From NCBI GenBank assembly GCA_029260295.1, contig JAJDDN010000008.1, positions 372,001-436,000 of the forward strand: a DNA stretch of 64,000 bases. Direction: 5' to 3'. Below the pieces are notes generated by a model that saw only the letters and a list, made by a program, of their open reading frames with translations, had not been told where the DNA came from and ran no database searches. Source of the DNA: Phycisphaerales bacterium (lineage in GTDB: Bacteria > Planctomycetota > Phycisphaerae > Phycisphaerales > UBA1924). Of the stretch, positions 26,775 through 36,046 are shown in pieces. The position numbers and the translations under genes were made by a program. Position 1 is the stretch's first letter. Each line of letters starts with the position of its first letter.

Positions 26775-27741
26775 AGGTATTAAGTCTGTTGGAGTTGTTG
26801 GCGCCCGCGGATATGTCGGGTCGGAGTTGATAAAGCTCATTAATCAGCACCCATGCTTGTGGTTATCATTCGCAGCAGCTCGGTCACAAATAGGCATGCC
26901 AGTGCCGAGCATGGAGGATGTCGGTATGGCATATGTTGACGCTGAGCCGAGCGCGGTTGCGTCACATGATGTTGACGCGGTGGTTTTGGCTGTCCCTGAT
27001 GGGGCAACAGGAGGCTATGTTGATGCACTCAGTGACTCGCCTGGTGGCTCGTTTAGTAAGAAAGTGATTCTTGATTTGTCGAGCGATCATCGGTTCGATG
27101 ATCAGTGGGTATACGGACTTTCAGAGCGCAATGTAATTGCATTGAGAGGAGCGACCAGGATCAGCAATCCTGGTTGTTATGCGACGGCTGTTCAGCTCGC
27201 ACTCGGTCCGGTGATCGATTTGATTGATAGCGTTCCACATGCCTTTGGTGTCTCTGGATATTCAGGTGCAGGGACGACACCATCACCCCGTAATGACCCA
27301 AAGGTGCTCGATGGTGGAATTACACCGTACAAACTGGTGGGGCATACACACGAGCGAGAGATCACGCGGCATCTTGGTCAATCGATTCGGTTCTCGCCTC
27401 ATGTCGCGCCGTTCTTTCGAGGGATTACGGTTACCGTGCAGGCGCAAGTCAAAGAGCCAACCAATGTTGATTCTATAATTGAATTCTTTAAAGCTTCATA
27501 CAAAGATTCAAACCTAATCCGTGTGATCGGTGAAGAGATTCCATGCGTCCAAAGTATTTCCTGCGATCCAGGCGCAGAAATTGGTGGGATAACGGTCGAT
27601 GATAAAGGGCGTGATATTGCGATGGTTTGCACGATTGACAATCTTCTCAAGGGGGCAGCATCGCAGGCAATCCAGAATCTTAATCTCGCATTCGGTTATG
27701 AAAATGAACTCGGACTCATTGAGCAAGAGGTGTCAGCATGA
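26764..27741 (+). CDS. argC: N-acetyl-gamma-glutamyl-phosphate reductase
   Basis: A 325-residue NADPH-dependent reductase. The dinucleotide-binding loop GVVGARGYVGSEL is at the N-terminus and the catalytic Cys lies in SNPGCYATA. A TTG at 26764, six bases after a perfect AAGGAGG (26751-26757), is chosen over ATG 26719, which would precede that site and add 15 residues not expected in the family. The start overlaps the end of argAB by 11 bases. Confidence 0.93.
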   Translation: MAYRGIKSVGVVGARGYVGSELIKLINQHPCLWLSFAAARSQIGMPVPSMEDVGMAYVDAEPSAVASHDVDAVVLAVPDGATGGYVDALSDSPGGSFSKKVILDLSSDHRFDDQWVYGLSERNVIALRGATRISNPGCYATAVQLALGPVIDLIDSVPHAFGVSGYSGAGTTPSPRNDPKVLDGGITPYKLVGHTHEREITRHLGQSIRFSPHVAPFFRGITVTVQAQVKEPTNVDSIIEFFKASYKDSNLIRVIGEEIPCVQSISCDPGAEIGGITVDDKGRDIAMVCTIDNLLKGAASQAIQNLNLAFGYENELGLIEQEVSA

Positions 27742-29048
27742 GTACTTTGCTATGGAACAAGTCTGGGGTGAAGACAGATTCGTCCGTGATGAAATTCCTT
27801 GCGGGCGAAGACATAGTTCTCGATCGGGTGTTGTTCAGTTACGACATCCAGGCAACAGCTGCCCATGCTCATGGGCTCTGTGTTTCAGGGTTGCTGTCAG
27901 AAGCTGATGTAAACACAATTGTAGATTCGCTCAAAGACCTCAATGATCTGTGGGCAAAGGATGAGTTTGTTCTCGATGATCAGTACGAGGATGGCCATTC
28001 CGCGATTGAAGCCTTTCTAACTAAACGATTAGGAGAAGTCGGCGGACGAGTCCACCTTGGGCGGAGCCGGAATGACCAAGTTCTTGTTGCCACGCGGTTA
28101 TACATGATCGATTCACTCGACGCGATCACAAGATTATTGTTAGATTGCGCCAATGCATCGCTCGAGCGTGCATATGAACATGAGATGGATCCGATACCGG
28201 GGTATACTCATCTTCAACGGGCGGTGCCTTCGAGTGTGGGGTTGTGGATGGGGTCGTTTGCAGAGTCATTAGCCGATTCAGCTGAACTGGTTTCTATGAC
28301 CCGCAAGTGGATCGATGCATGCCCGCTTGGGACCGCAGCCGGATACGGAGTCAATCTCCCCTTGGCACGCGATAAGGTTTCTCAAGAACTCGGCTTTGCT
28401 CGGATACTAATCAACCCGATGGCTGCGCAGGCAAGCCGGGGGAAACATGAACATCAGGTTGTCGCTGCAATGTGGCAAGGAATGCAAGATGTGCGTCGGT
28501 TGGCATGGGATCTGAGTTTGTTCTCAACCTCGGAGTTTGGGTTTGTTCAAATGCCCCCTGAGACGATCACCGGGTCGTCAATTATGCCCAATAAAAAAAA
28601 TCCTGATCTTGCTGAGCTACTGCGTGCTTCATGCGCAACCGTTGGGGCATGCATGAGTGAACTTCAACAGCTCATGAGTTTGCCAAGCGGGTATCACCGT
28701 GATCTTCAGCTCACCAAACCTGTGTTAATCCGTGCAACTCGCGTCACACTCGATGCAATTACTTTAGTCCCTGATGTGATTCGGCGGACAGTGTTCAATA
28801 CAACCGCCATGCGTAATGCAATAGACAATCCGATGATGGCGACTGATCAAGCGGTTAAACTCGCATCATCGGGAATGTCGTTCCGGGATGCATATCGAAC
28901 CGTCGGAGAATCGCTTGATGATCTTTTAGAAGTAGATCCTATCGAGAGTCTCAAAGACCGGGTTTCGCCTGGCGCATGCGCAGATTTGCAGCTTGGCGAG
29001 ATCGCAAAGCGAGTTGAATGTATTTCATCGAAATACAATTTAGCTTGA
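27738..29048 (+). CDS. argH: Argininosuccinate lyase
   Basis: A 436-residue member of the fumarase/aspartase superfamily releasing arginine and fumarate. The family signature appears as GSSIMPNKKNPD; HLGRSRNDQV and GYTHLQRAVP are further active-site blocks. ATGA overlap with argC shows coupling. It closes the operon; no terminator hairpin is obvious in the 43 bases before the convergent kinase gene. ArgD (acetylornithine aminotransferase) is not in the window. Confidence 0.95.
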   Translation: MSTLLWNKSGVKTDSSVMKFLAGEDIVLDRVLFSYDIQATAAHAHGLCVSGLLSEADVNTIVDSLKDLNDLWAKDEFVLDDQYEDGHSAIEAFLTKRLGEVGGRVHLGRSRNDQVLVATRLYMIDSLDAITRLLLDCANASLERAYEHEMDPIPGYTHLQRAVPSSVGLWMGSFAESLADSAELVSMTRKWIDACPLGTAAGYGVNLPLARDKVSQELGFARILINPMAAQASRGKHEHQVVAAMWQGMQDVRRLAWDLSLFSTSEFGFVQMPPETITGSSIMPNKKNPDLAELLRASCATVGACMSELQQLMSLPSGYHRDLQLTKPVLIRATRVTLDAITLVPDVIRRTVFNTTAMRNAIDNPMMATDQAVKLASSGMSFRDAYRTVGESLDDLLEVDPIESLKDRVSPGACADLQLGEIAKRVECISSKYNLA

Positions 29049-29091
29049 ACCAACAATTTATCTATCGTTCAGATGGATTGTGTGCTTCAGT

Positions 29092-31344
29092 TTATGGATC
29101 TTGTGGGATGTATTTAGAGTAGATTAGATTTTCAGACTCTTTGAGAGATCTGATTATTGGGTGTTCGCGGCCGAGGAGGCTATTGAGGGTGTCGATCGAT
29201 TTGGTGAATGCTTTAGCATAAAAAGAATAGTCCGATGCAAGGGCGATGTTTGCGAGCTGGCAATATGCGCGGCAAACAATTGTTTCGTGGTGATCTTGGC
29301 CAAGTAGTGAGGTTAATGATGTCTCGGCGTTTGTGTAGAATCCAAGTGCGCTTTGAGGATCTCCTAACGCAAGATAGATATTCCCGAGTTGGCGAGATGC
29401 CCAGCTGGCGTGGAACTGGTCGTCTATTGCTTCGAAAGTCAGAACAGCATTGAGTATGAATTTCTTTGCGACACCAAAAGTTTCCGGGGAAGATGAGTCG
29501 AATAGAACATTGGCAATGGCAACTTCTGCGAGTGCTTGTGAGGCGTTTGGTTTGAAGAATGAATTTTCAGCGAGATGTTTGGCGTCATAGAGCAGGGTTA
29601 ATGATGCATCGGATTGGCCTGCTTCAGAGAGGAGCTCGCCGAGGGAAATCATTCGTTCGATTCGATCTTGAATGCTTTCCGGTGGGAGCATTGCCAAGAA
29701 TGACATGGTGTATTCGATCTGTCTTCTTGCTTTGACTCTTTCATTGAGCGAGATGTGTACTTTGGTTTCTGCAATACCAAGATCAAGGAGAAAGAGCGGG
29801 TCAAGCTTTTCGACTCTATCAATTTTCGCGAGTGACTCTTCGGCTTGGCGAGTTCTCCCAAGGAAGATTTGCATGTCTGCGAGACTTAGGAGAGTCCAGT
29901 TGCGGTCGGGTGTATCGCTTGGGCTAGAGAGTAGTGAGATTGTTTTCCGGTATTGGCTGATGGCTTCTTTGTATCGGCCTGCGATCTGATGTGTTCCGGC
30001 TAGCGTAGAGTGGAGCTTGATAGCGTCAGTGGGATTGATACTGTTATTATGATCGAGTGATGAAGATATTTCGTCGATGATGCGGTCTTGGGCTAGTGAG
30101 TGACTTGTGTTACGAGGGTTTTCAGATGACAGATCGATCGCGAGTTCAGGAGAAAGCGCGATGGCGTTTGGTGTGTTTGTAAGAGTGCGGGTATCCCGGG
30201 TGTTGTTTCTAGAAGAGAAGATCAATCCGGCGAATATGAGGACCGCTGCAACCAATGTTGCTGTGATCAAGTTCGGGATGCGTGATTTAGAACTGGGGAG
30301 TGGTTCGCGGAGTTGTTCGAGCACGCCGTCGACAGACGCGTAACGGTCGTCGGGATCAACGCGGATCATGTTGTCAATAATAATCCGGTACTGCTCGGGG
30401 AGATTGTCAAGTTCTGTGAGGAGTTCGCGGGCCTTGCCCATCGCGATGAGGTGGCGGGTTTGCTCGTCGGTTTGTCCCACGAAGGCTTGAAGTTGGTGGC
30501 CCGTGAGTATCTCAATAAACATGAGTCCTAGAGCGTAAATGTCGGTTCGTTGGTCAAATGGGGTTGAACTGTACAGGGTTTGTTCTGGCGCCATCGAGGT
30601 GCGGGTGCCTATGGATGCAAGATTCTTTGGTCGTGTGGAGTAGATCAGACCAGCGAGACCGAAGTCGATGATCTTTGGGTAGCCGTGGCTGTCGATGAGG
30701 ATGTTCGAGGCGTTAAGATCGAGATGGAGAACATCGGATTGATGCGCGGCTTGGATGGCTTCACAGACCTGAGTGAACAGGCGGACGCGTTGGGTTTCGT
30801 CTAGATTGTTCTTGGTGATATGGTTCATGATGGTGCATGAGCCATGGATGAGTTCCATTGCGATCCAGGGGATTCGTGCGTCGTCGTCGGTGTAGACGCC
30901 GGTCTGGTAGATGTGCGCGATGTGGGGGTGGGTCAGTGTGGCGAGTGCTTTGGATTCTTGATCGAAGCGGTCGCGTGCGTGCTGTGAGGAGAGGCCGAAC
31001 CGGAGCATTTTGATGGCGACATCACGGTCGGGGCTGGTTGCTTTCGCTCGGAATACGGTACTTGAGCCGCCCAGTCCGATGCATTCAATGATGGTGTACC
31101 GGTCTGCGAGAATTACTGTGCCGTCGACGGGGATCTGGACGGGGATGGGGATGCGTTCTTCTATTGCCGAGGGGTCTAGAAAGTCTGGATCGCGGGTGAT
31201 CAATGCGAACATTGATTGGAGTTTGGTTGATTTGTCTGAGTCGGATTTAGAGAGCTCTTCGAGCCGGGCTGTGCGATCGGTGGGCGAGAGATTGTTGAGT
31301 TCGTGGAAGAGGGCTTCGAGTTGTTTGAATGAATCTTGGTTCAT
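29092..31344 (-). CDS. Serine/threonine kinase-like membrane protein with TPR region and altered catalytic loop
   Basis: A 750-residue protein: kinase domain about residues 82-345, one membrane segment about 357-376, then a TPR-rich outer region to the end. The glycine loop (GLGGSSTVF), ATP lysine (VAIKML) and DFG are present. The catalytic loop reads HLDLNASN (about 207-214) where HRDLKxxN is usual: Arg and Lys are replaced, while the base Asp and metal Asn remain. Activity may be reduced or specialised. The ATG overlaps the stop of the sigma gene upstream (TAATG), the common planctomycete ECF-kinase pairing. Confidence 0.87.
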   Translation of the reverse strand: MNQDSFKQLEALFHELNNLSPTDRTARLEELSKSDSDKSTKLQSMFALITRDPDFLDPSAIEERIPIPVQIPVDGTVILADRYTIIECIGLGGSSTVFRAKATSPDRDVAIKMLRFGLSSQHARDRFDQESKALATLTHPHIAHIYQTGVYTDDDARIPWIAMELIHGSCTIMNHITKNNLDETQRVRLFTQVCEAIQAAHQSDVLHLDLNASNILIDSHGYPKIIDFGLAGLIYSTRPKNLASIGTRTSMAPEQTLYSSTPFDQRTDIYALGLMFIEILTGHQLQAFVGQTDEQTRHLIAMGKARELLTELDNLPEQYRIIIDNMIRVDPDDRYASVDGVLEQLREPLPSSKSRIPNLITATLVAAVLIFAGLIFSSRNNTRDTRTLTNTPNAIALSPELAIDLSSENPRNTSHSLAQDRIIDEISSSLDHNNSINPTDAIKLHSTLAGTHQIAGRYKEAISQYRKTISLLSSPSDTPDRNWTLLSLADMQIFLGRTRQAEESLAKIDRVEKLDPLFLLDLGIAETKVHISLNERVKARRQIEYTMSFLAMLPPESIQDRIERMISLGELLSEAGQSDASLTLLYDAKHLAENSFFKPNASQALAEVAIANVLFDSSSPETFGVAKKFILNAVLTFEAIDDQFHASWASRQLGNIYLALGDPQSALGFYTNAETSLTSLLGQDHHETIVCRAYCQLANIALASDYSFYAKAFTKSIDTLNSLLGREHPIIRSLKESENLIYSKYIPQDP

Positions 31345-31955
31345 TACTCGTCGTCCTGCTCGGAGTTATGTGGGGTGGGGGTGTTGATTCGTTCGCAGAG
31401 CCATGCGCGGGCGAATGACCAGTCGCGTTCGACTGTTCTGAGCGGGCAGTTGATCATGGCTGCGATTTTAGTCATAGGCATGGCGCCGAAGAATCGGAGT
31501 TCGACGATGCGGGCCTTTCTTGGATCGATTGTTTCGAGTTCATTGAGAGATTCTTCGAGCGTAATGAGATCAATCGCAAGTCCCGAGACTTGCTTGCAGG
31601 TCATATCGAGGCATTGTGAGTACACATCGTTGGCCCGCATCCGAGTCTGGCGTTTACGGGCGTGGTCTACGAGCACGCGGCGCATGACCACGGCGGTCAG
31701 TGAGCGGAGGTCGGTGTGAGTCATGGATTCAATTTGGTGTGAGCGTTGGTAGGTTGAGAGGAGCCGAGCGTAGGCCTCGTGCATGAGGCCGTGGGTTCCC
31801 AGGGTGTGACCTGGGCGTTCGTGCTTCATGAGTCCATGGGCGAGATGTTCGAGATCGCTGTACACCATCGAGAAGAGCATACCAAATCCCGCTGCCGAAT
31901 TGTTATCGGGCGCGTTGATTTGGGTGAAATGCGTGATGTGTGATGGCGTGTCCAT
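31344..31955 (-). CDS. ECF sigma factor of the planctomycete kinase-linked type
   Basis: A 203-residue sigma-70 family protein resembling the TIGR02999 group (from memory) abundant in planctomycetes. Region 2 is around residues 25-100 (LEHLAHGLMKHERPGHTL, HEAYARLL) and region 4 around 135-190 (ELRFFGAMPMTKIAAMI, RTVERDWSFARAWL). No anti-sigma gene adjoins; instead the kinase-like gene follows with overlapping codons, suggesting control by phosphorylation or direct contact. It is divergent from the large secreted protein gene, with a 135-base gap. Confidence 0.9.
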   Translation of the reverse strand: MDTPSHITHFTQINAPDNNSAAGFGMLFSMVYSDLEHLAHGLMKHERPGHTLGTHGLMHEAYARLLSTYQRSHQIESMTHTDLRSLTAVVMRRVLVDHARKRQTRMRANDVYSQCLDMTCKQVSGLAIDLITLEESLNELETIDPRKARIVELRFFGAMPMTKIAAMINCPLRTVERDWSFARAWLCERINTPTPHNSEQDDE

Positions 31956-32090
31956 CCGTCGTGTGATTCCCCTTTTGGGATGCGATTGAAATTCACAGAA
32001 TATTTTCAGAGGCGGTGGCGGGCGGGAGTGTTGCCATTCGCTCTTGTCTGTGGGCCATGAGAGTCAGTCTATGTTTCGGGAGGACAGCAA

Positions 32091-35000
32091 GTGTTCGGAT
32101 GTATCAATCAGCGGTTCCTTTGTTTTGCTGCTGCGGGCTTTCAAGCCGCGGTTTTCCAGCCGGCGCTCTTGGCGCAGGTGCAGGTGAGTGGTTCGGCAAC
32201 TCATTATCGGTCACTGGGTGCTGATCTCAACATTGGGGATGAGTACCTTAACATTCTCGGGATGGGGACGGATCCGACCGATGGGGTGACCTTTATTGTG
32301 TGCAGTACCGGCACAGATTTGGATTGCCCGTCGTCGGATCAGATCCACATTTATCGGCACAATACGACTTCGAACCAATGGGTTTTCGAGAGTTCAATTG
32401 ATCATATAGGGTTTGTCAGCCAAGAGTTAGTGGCGGTTGATGGCGGGACCGTGGTGATTGGCAGATCCTTCGGTCAGGCGTTCGGGAACGATGGGACGGA
32501 CATTTACCGGCGCAGCCCTGGCGGGGTATGGATTCACGAGGCGGCGCTGCTCCCGGCGGACAACTTTCCAGGGAATCAGTTTGGGAAGAGTGTTTCGATT
32601 GATGGCGACCGTGTCGCAATTGGTGCTCCGAAGGATGATCCTGATGACGCAACGCATGCATGGGAGGGGAAGGGGTCGGTGTATATCTATGACCGAGTCG
32701 GGAGCACATGGTCTCTGACGGAGAAAGTGACTGCGGGCGACGGGTTGCAAGGCGATGAGTTTGGAGAATCGATCGCTGTCCACAACACGGTAAGTGGCTG
32801 GAAGTTGCTCGTTGGATCACCGGATCACAGCACCGATACTGGCGGGATCAACGAAGCTGGCGCGTTGTACGCGTTTATGAATACGGGCTCCCAGTGGGTG
32901 CAGACGGACAAGGTGGTTGTGACAACTGATCAGAACGCGATCGGGAGCTTCGGAGATCAAGGCATCGGATTCGATGGCGAGATCATCGCGGCGATCGATT
33001 TCTCGGATATGTATCTCTATGAAATGAATGCTCTTGGGCAACTCGGGAGTCTTGGGTCGCAGCTCGGGACAGGCATTGTGAAGAATCCGGTTTGTGTGAA
33101 TCGAGAAATCATAGTCGGCGATCCGAACGGAGATCTTGTGTCCTCGTCCGGTCAGCCCAATGTCTCGTATATCAGAGAGAATCCAGCTGGATTCTGGGTG
33201 ATCGCACAGTTTCCACGCCCCGCGGTGTTTGTCGATGGCGATTCGTATGGGAGTTCGGTCGCGTTTAATGGCGGGGTGTTTCTTGCCGGTGCGCCACTCT
33301 ATGACGGGGCGGGGTCCAACTCTGGGGGGATCTGGTCGGAGTCGATTGCTGGGTTCACATATCCAACAGGGATCCTTCTAGAAGGGCAAGCCAGTCCATT
33401 TAGTGGGTTTGGGGGCGCGATTGATGCGAACGATGAGTGGGTCATCATTGGTGCTGCAGGCTCAACAGATACTTGTCAACCAGGAACAATGGGATCTGTT
33501 CGAGTGATGAGGTATTTCAACAATCAATGGACGGTGTTTGATACGATCAACCCACCCATGAGCAACGCCGGCCAGGGATTCGGATCGGCAGTCGCTCTCG
33601 ACGGTGACCGGATGATCATTGGCATGTCCGGATACACCCTTCCTGGGCAAGCAGATATTCTCGGGGCCGTGTTCATCTATGACTTTGTTGGATTCCAATG
33701 GACACTTACACAAACGATTGAAGGCGGAGCTGTCAACGATGGGTTTGGGGGCGTTGTCGATCTGGAAGGTGACCACCTTGCCATAGGAATGCCTGATTCT
33801 CCAGCGAGCGGGGCTGTCAAGCTTTATCACAGGGATTCAAGTGGAATCTATCAATCGATTCTCACTACTGGTGCTGGGAACGCGACGCAGGATGCACGAT
33901 TTGGTCATGCTGTTTCACTCTTTGGCGATAATCTTCTGGTGAGTGCCCCCACGAATCAGTCGTACACAGGCCGCGTGTTGGCATTCCATTATGACCATGC
34001 TTCGAGCACATGGGCATTTGACCCAGAGTTGACTCTTGCCAATATTGCTGAAGACTTTGTATTTGGTATATCCATTGCACAAACGGAGGATCATGCGCTT
34101 ATTGGCTATTTTGGAAGTGTCGGTGAACCCGGGCATATCGCTGTATTCCCAAGAACGGCTCAGGGCTACGGGCAGCCAACAATCATTGACGCTCCAGCCG
34201 GGGCAATCGATAATCGATTCGGAGCCAGTCTCGCTGTCAAGGGCAACAAGCTGCTCGTTGGTCATGCCGATCCATTTGCAACCCAAGCACACTTCATGGC
34301 TTTCAACGGCAATACATACCAACTTATCCAAACCATGACGGTTCCATCTGGCGACAATAATGCCCGGTTCGGCTCGTCGCTCGCCATCGGATCTGAAACC
34401 CTCTTTGTAGGAGCTTCGGGTGAATCGACTTCACAAGTTCATCTCGCGGGTGCTGTGCATCTGTACGAATCCGAGATTCGCTACACCGTCCCCGAATGCG
34501 ATATGGCCATGGAGAGCGATCGGATTCAGTGGATCCAGGATGATGTCCCGAATCAGAGCGAGTTGTTCGCGTACTCCATTGAGGTTGATAATGGATACGC
34601 GATTGCCGGTGAGCCATATGAAGATCATTCTTTCATCCATCAGGGCACCACAATCAATGGGGACAATGCGGGCAAGGCAACGATCTATGAACGCACTGGC
34701 CTGCGTGAATGGTCTGAAGTTGCAATCTTCCGTGGCGGTAACTTCGATGATCCAATTGGGATCTCACACCAAGACTGGCTTGGTTGGTCGGTTGATATCG
34801 AAGGGGACACCGCCGTCGCAGGTGGTATACAAGGGCGGTTTGAGAACAATCCGTTGCCATCAGGATCAGTCCGTGTGTATGAGCGGGGGCCTGGTGGCTG
34901 GTATGAGACTCCTGAACTGTTCCCGCCTGAGCTTGCTATACCTGGTTCGGCACAAATCCGGGAGTTTGGGGAGTCGGTTGATCTTGATTCGACGGCCAAC

Positions 35001-35981
35001 TTCCTCGCAGTTGGCGCGACCAATGCATCTGTCGGAGCGACCGGGACCGGGGCGGGGTATGTATTTGAGCGGAGCACGGGCGGATGGACATCTTCGGGAG
35101 CGTTGTTGCCGCCAACGGTGTTGTTTGCAGATCATATCGGGACGAGTTGCTCGGTAGAAGAGGGATGGGCGGCCTTCGGGGCGACGGATGTTGACACCTT
35201 TGGTTCAAATAGTGGAGCCGTACATTTCTTCAAGAGGGCCGGGACGGGTGCTTGGATTTTCCATTCGACGATAGATTCTCCAGCTGGTGTTTCTGGGAGC
35301 AACTTCGGGAAGTCCCTGGAGATCAGCCGGTCTGATCTTGGTCTTACGCTCGTGGTTGGCGCATTTAATGAACGGGAGGGATTTGTGAGTAGTGCAGGTG
35401 CAGGATATGTGTTTGTGCTGGATGAAACTGCCGATCAGTGGAATCAGATTCAGCGGCTGCTACCTGAGTTTGTTGTAACGAGTGCTCAGTATGGTACGGA
35501 TATTTCCATCGATCACAACACCATTGCGGTCGGCGGGCCCTCCATGCGAGATTCCGATACCTTTCCATCGGTTTGGACCGGTGGTGCAGAGGTGTACAAC
35601 CTTGATATACAAACTGGGCAGTTTGTTCGCAGGACCACAATCCGGCCTGATGTTGGCCAATGGAATACAAATAATCATTGGGGGTCCTCCATTGGGCTTT
35701 CCGGTGGGACTGTGTTCATTGGTTCGAGCACTGCAGATGGAGAGATGTACGACCCTGCGAACATGAATCTTAACTACGGCGCGATGATCGCCTATGACAT
35801 CATCTGCTTGCCCGATTGTTCTGCGGACATCAACGGCGATGGGGTGCTAGATTTCTTTGATATTTCAGGGTTCTTGATCGCGTTTAGTTTGATGGATCCA
35901 GCCGCGGATTTCAATGGGGATGGCAGCTGGGACTTCTTTGATATATCGCTTTTCCTTACGACATTTTCGTCTGGTTGTTAG
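32091..35981 (+). CDS. Large secreted FG-GAP repeat protein with GC-type dockerin
   Basis: A 1296-residue exported protein. GTG 32091 has GGAGG at 32079-32083, and a signal peptide ends about ALLAQVQ. Many repeats of about 50-60 residues carry the FG-GAP pattern (NQFGKSVSIDGDRVAIGAP, DEFGESIAVH, RFGASLAVKGNKLLVG), forming one or more integrin-alpha-like propellers. The last 55 residues hold two calcium-loop motifs (DINGDGVLDFFD, DFNGDGSWDFFD) and a final GC. It may be a surface adhesin or scaffold; no catalytic residues were recognised. The next secreted gene follows 65 bases later. Confidence 0.88.
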   Translation: MFGCINQRFLCFAAAGFQAAVFQPALLAQVQVSGSATHYRSLGADLNIGDEYLNILGMGTDPTDGVTFIVCSTGTDLDCPSSDQIHIYRHNTTSNQWVFESSIDHIGFVSQELVAVDGGTVVIGRSFGQAFGNDGTDIYRRSPGGVWIHEAALLPADNFPGNQFGKSVSIDGDRVAIGAPKDDPDDATHAWEGKGSVYIYDRVGSTWSLTEKVTAGDGLQGDEFGESIAVHNTVSGWKLLVGSPDHSTDTGGINEAGALYAFMNTGSQWVQTDKVVVTTDQNAIGSFGDQGIGFDGEIIAAIDFSDMYLYEMNALGQLGSLGSQLGTGIVKNPVCVNREIIVGDPNGDLVSSSGQPNVSYIRENPAGFWVIAQFPRPAVFVDGDSYGSSVAFNGGVFLAGAPLYDGAGSNSGGIWSESIAGFTYPTGILLEGQASPFSGFGGAIDANDEWVIIGAAGSTDTCQPGTMGSVRVMRYFNNQWTVFDTINPPMSNAGQGFGSAVALDGDRMIIGMSGYTLPGQADILGAVFIYDFVGFQWTLTQTIEGGAVNDGFGGVVDLEGDHLAIGMPDSPASGAVKLYHRDSSGIYQSILTTGAGNATQDARFGHAVSLFGDNLLVSAPTNQSYTGRVLAFHYDHASSTWAFDPELTLANIAEDFVFGISIAQTEDHALIGYFGSVGEPGHIAVFPRTAQGYGQPTIIDAPAGAIDNRFGASLAVKGNKLLVGHADPFATQAHFMAFNGNTYQLIQTMTVPSGDNNARFGSSLAIGSETLFVGASGESTSQVHLAGAVHLYESEIRYTVPECDMAMESDRIQWIQDDVPNQSELFAYSIEVDNGYAIAGEPYEDHSFIHQGTTINGDNAGKATIYERTGLREWSEVAIFRGGNFDDPIGISHQDWLGWSVDIEGDTAVAGGIQGRFENNPLPSGSVRVYERGPGGWYETPELFPPELAIPGSAQIREFGESVDLDSTANFLAVGATNASVGATGTGAGYVFERSTGGWTSSGALLPPTVLFADHIGTSCSVEEGWAAFGATDVDTFGSNSGAVHFFKRAGTGAWIFHSTIDSPAGVSGSNFGKSLEISRSDLGLTLVVGAFNEREGFVSSAGAGYVFVLDETADQWNQIQRLLPEFVVTSAQYGTDISIDHNTIAVGGPSMRDSDTFPSVWTGGAEVYNLDIQTGQFVRRTTIRPDVGQWNTNNHWGSSIGLSGGTVFIGSSTADGEMYDPANMNLNYGAMIAYDIICLPDCSADINGDGVLDFFDISGFLIAFSLMDPAADFNGDGSWDFFDISLFLTTFSSGC

Positions 35982-36046
35982 ACGATGTAGAGTTTGCTCC
36001 CGATTTCAACCATCCACTCGCCAAGTTGACCATTAGGAGGTCCAAT

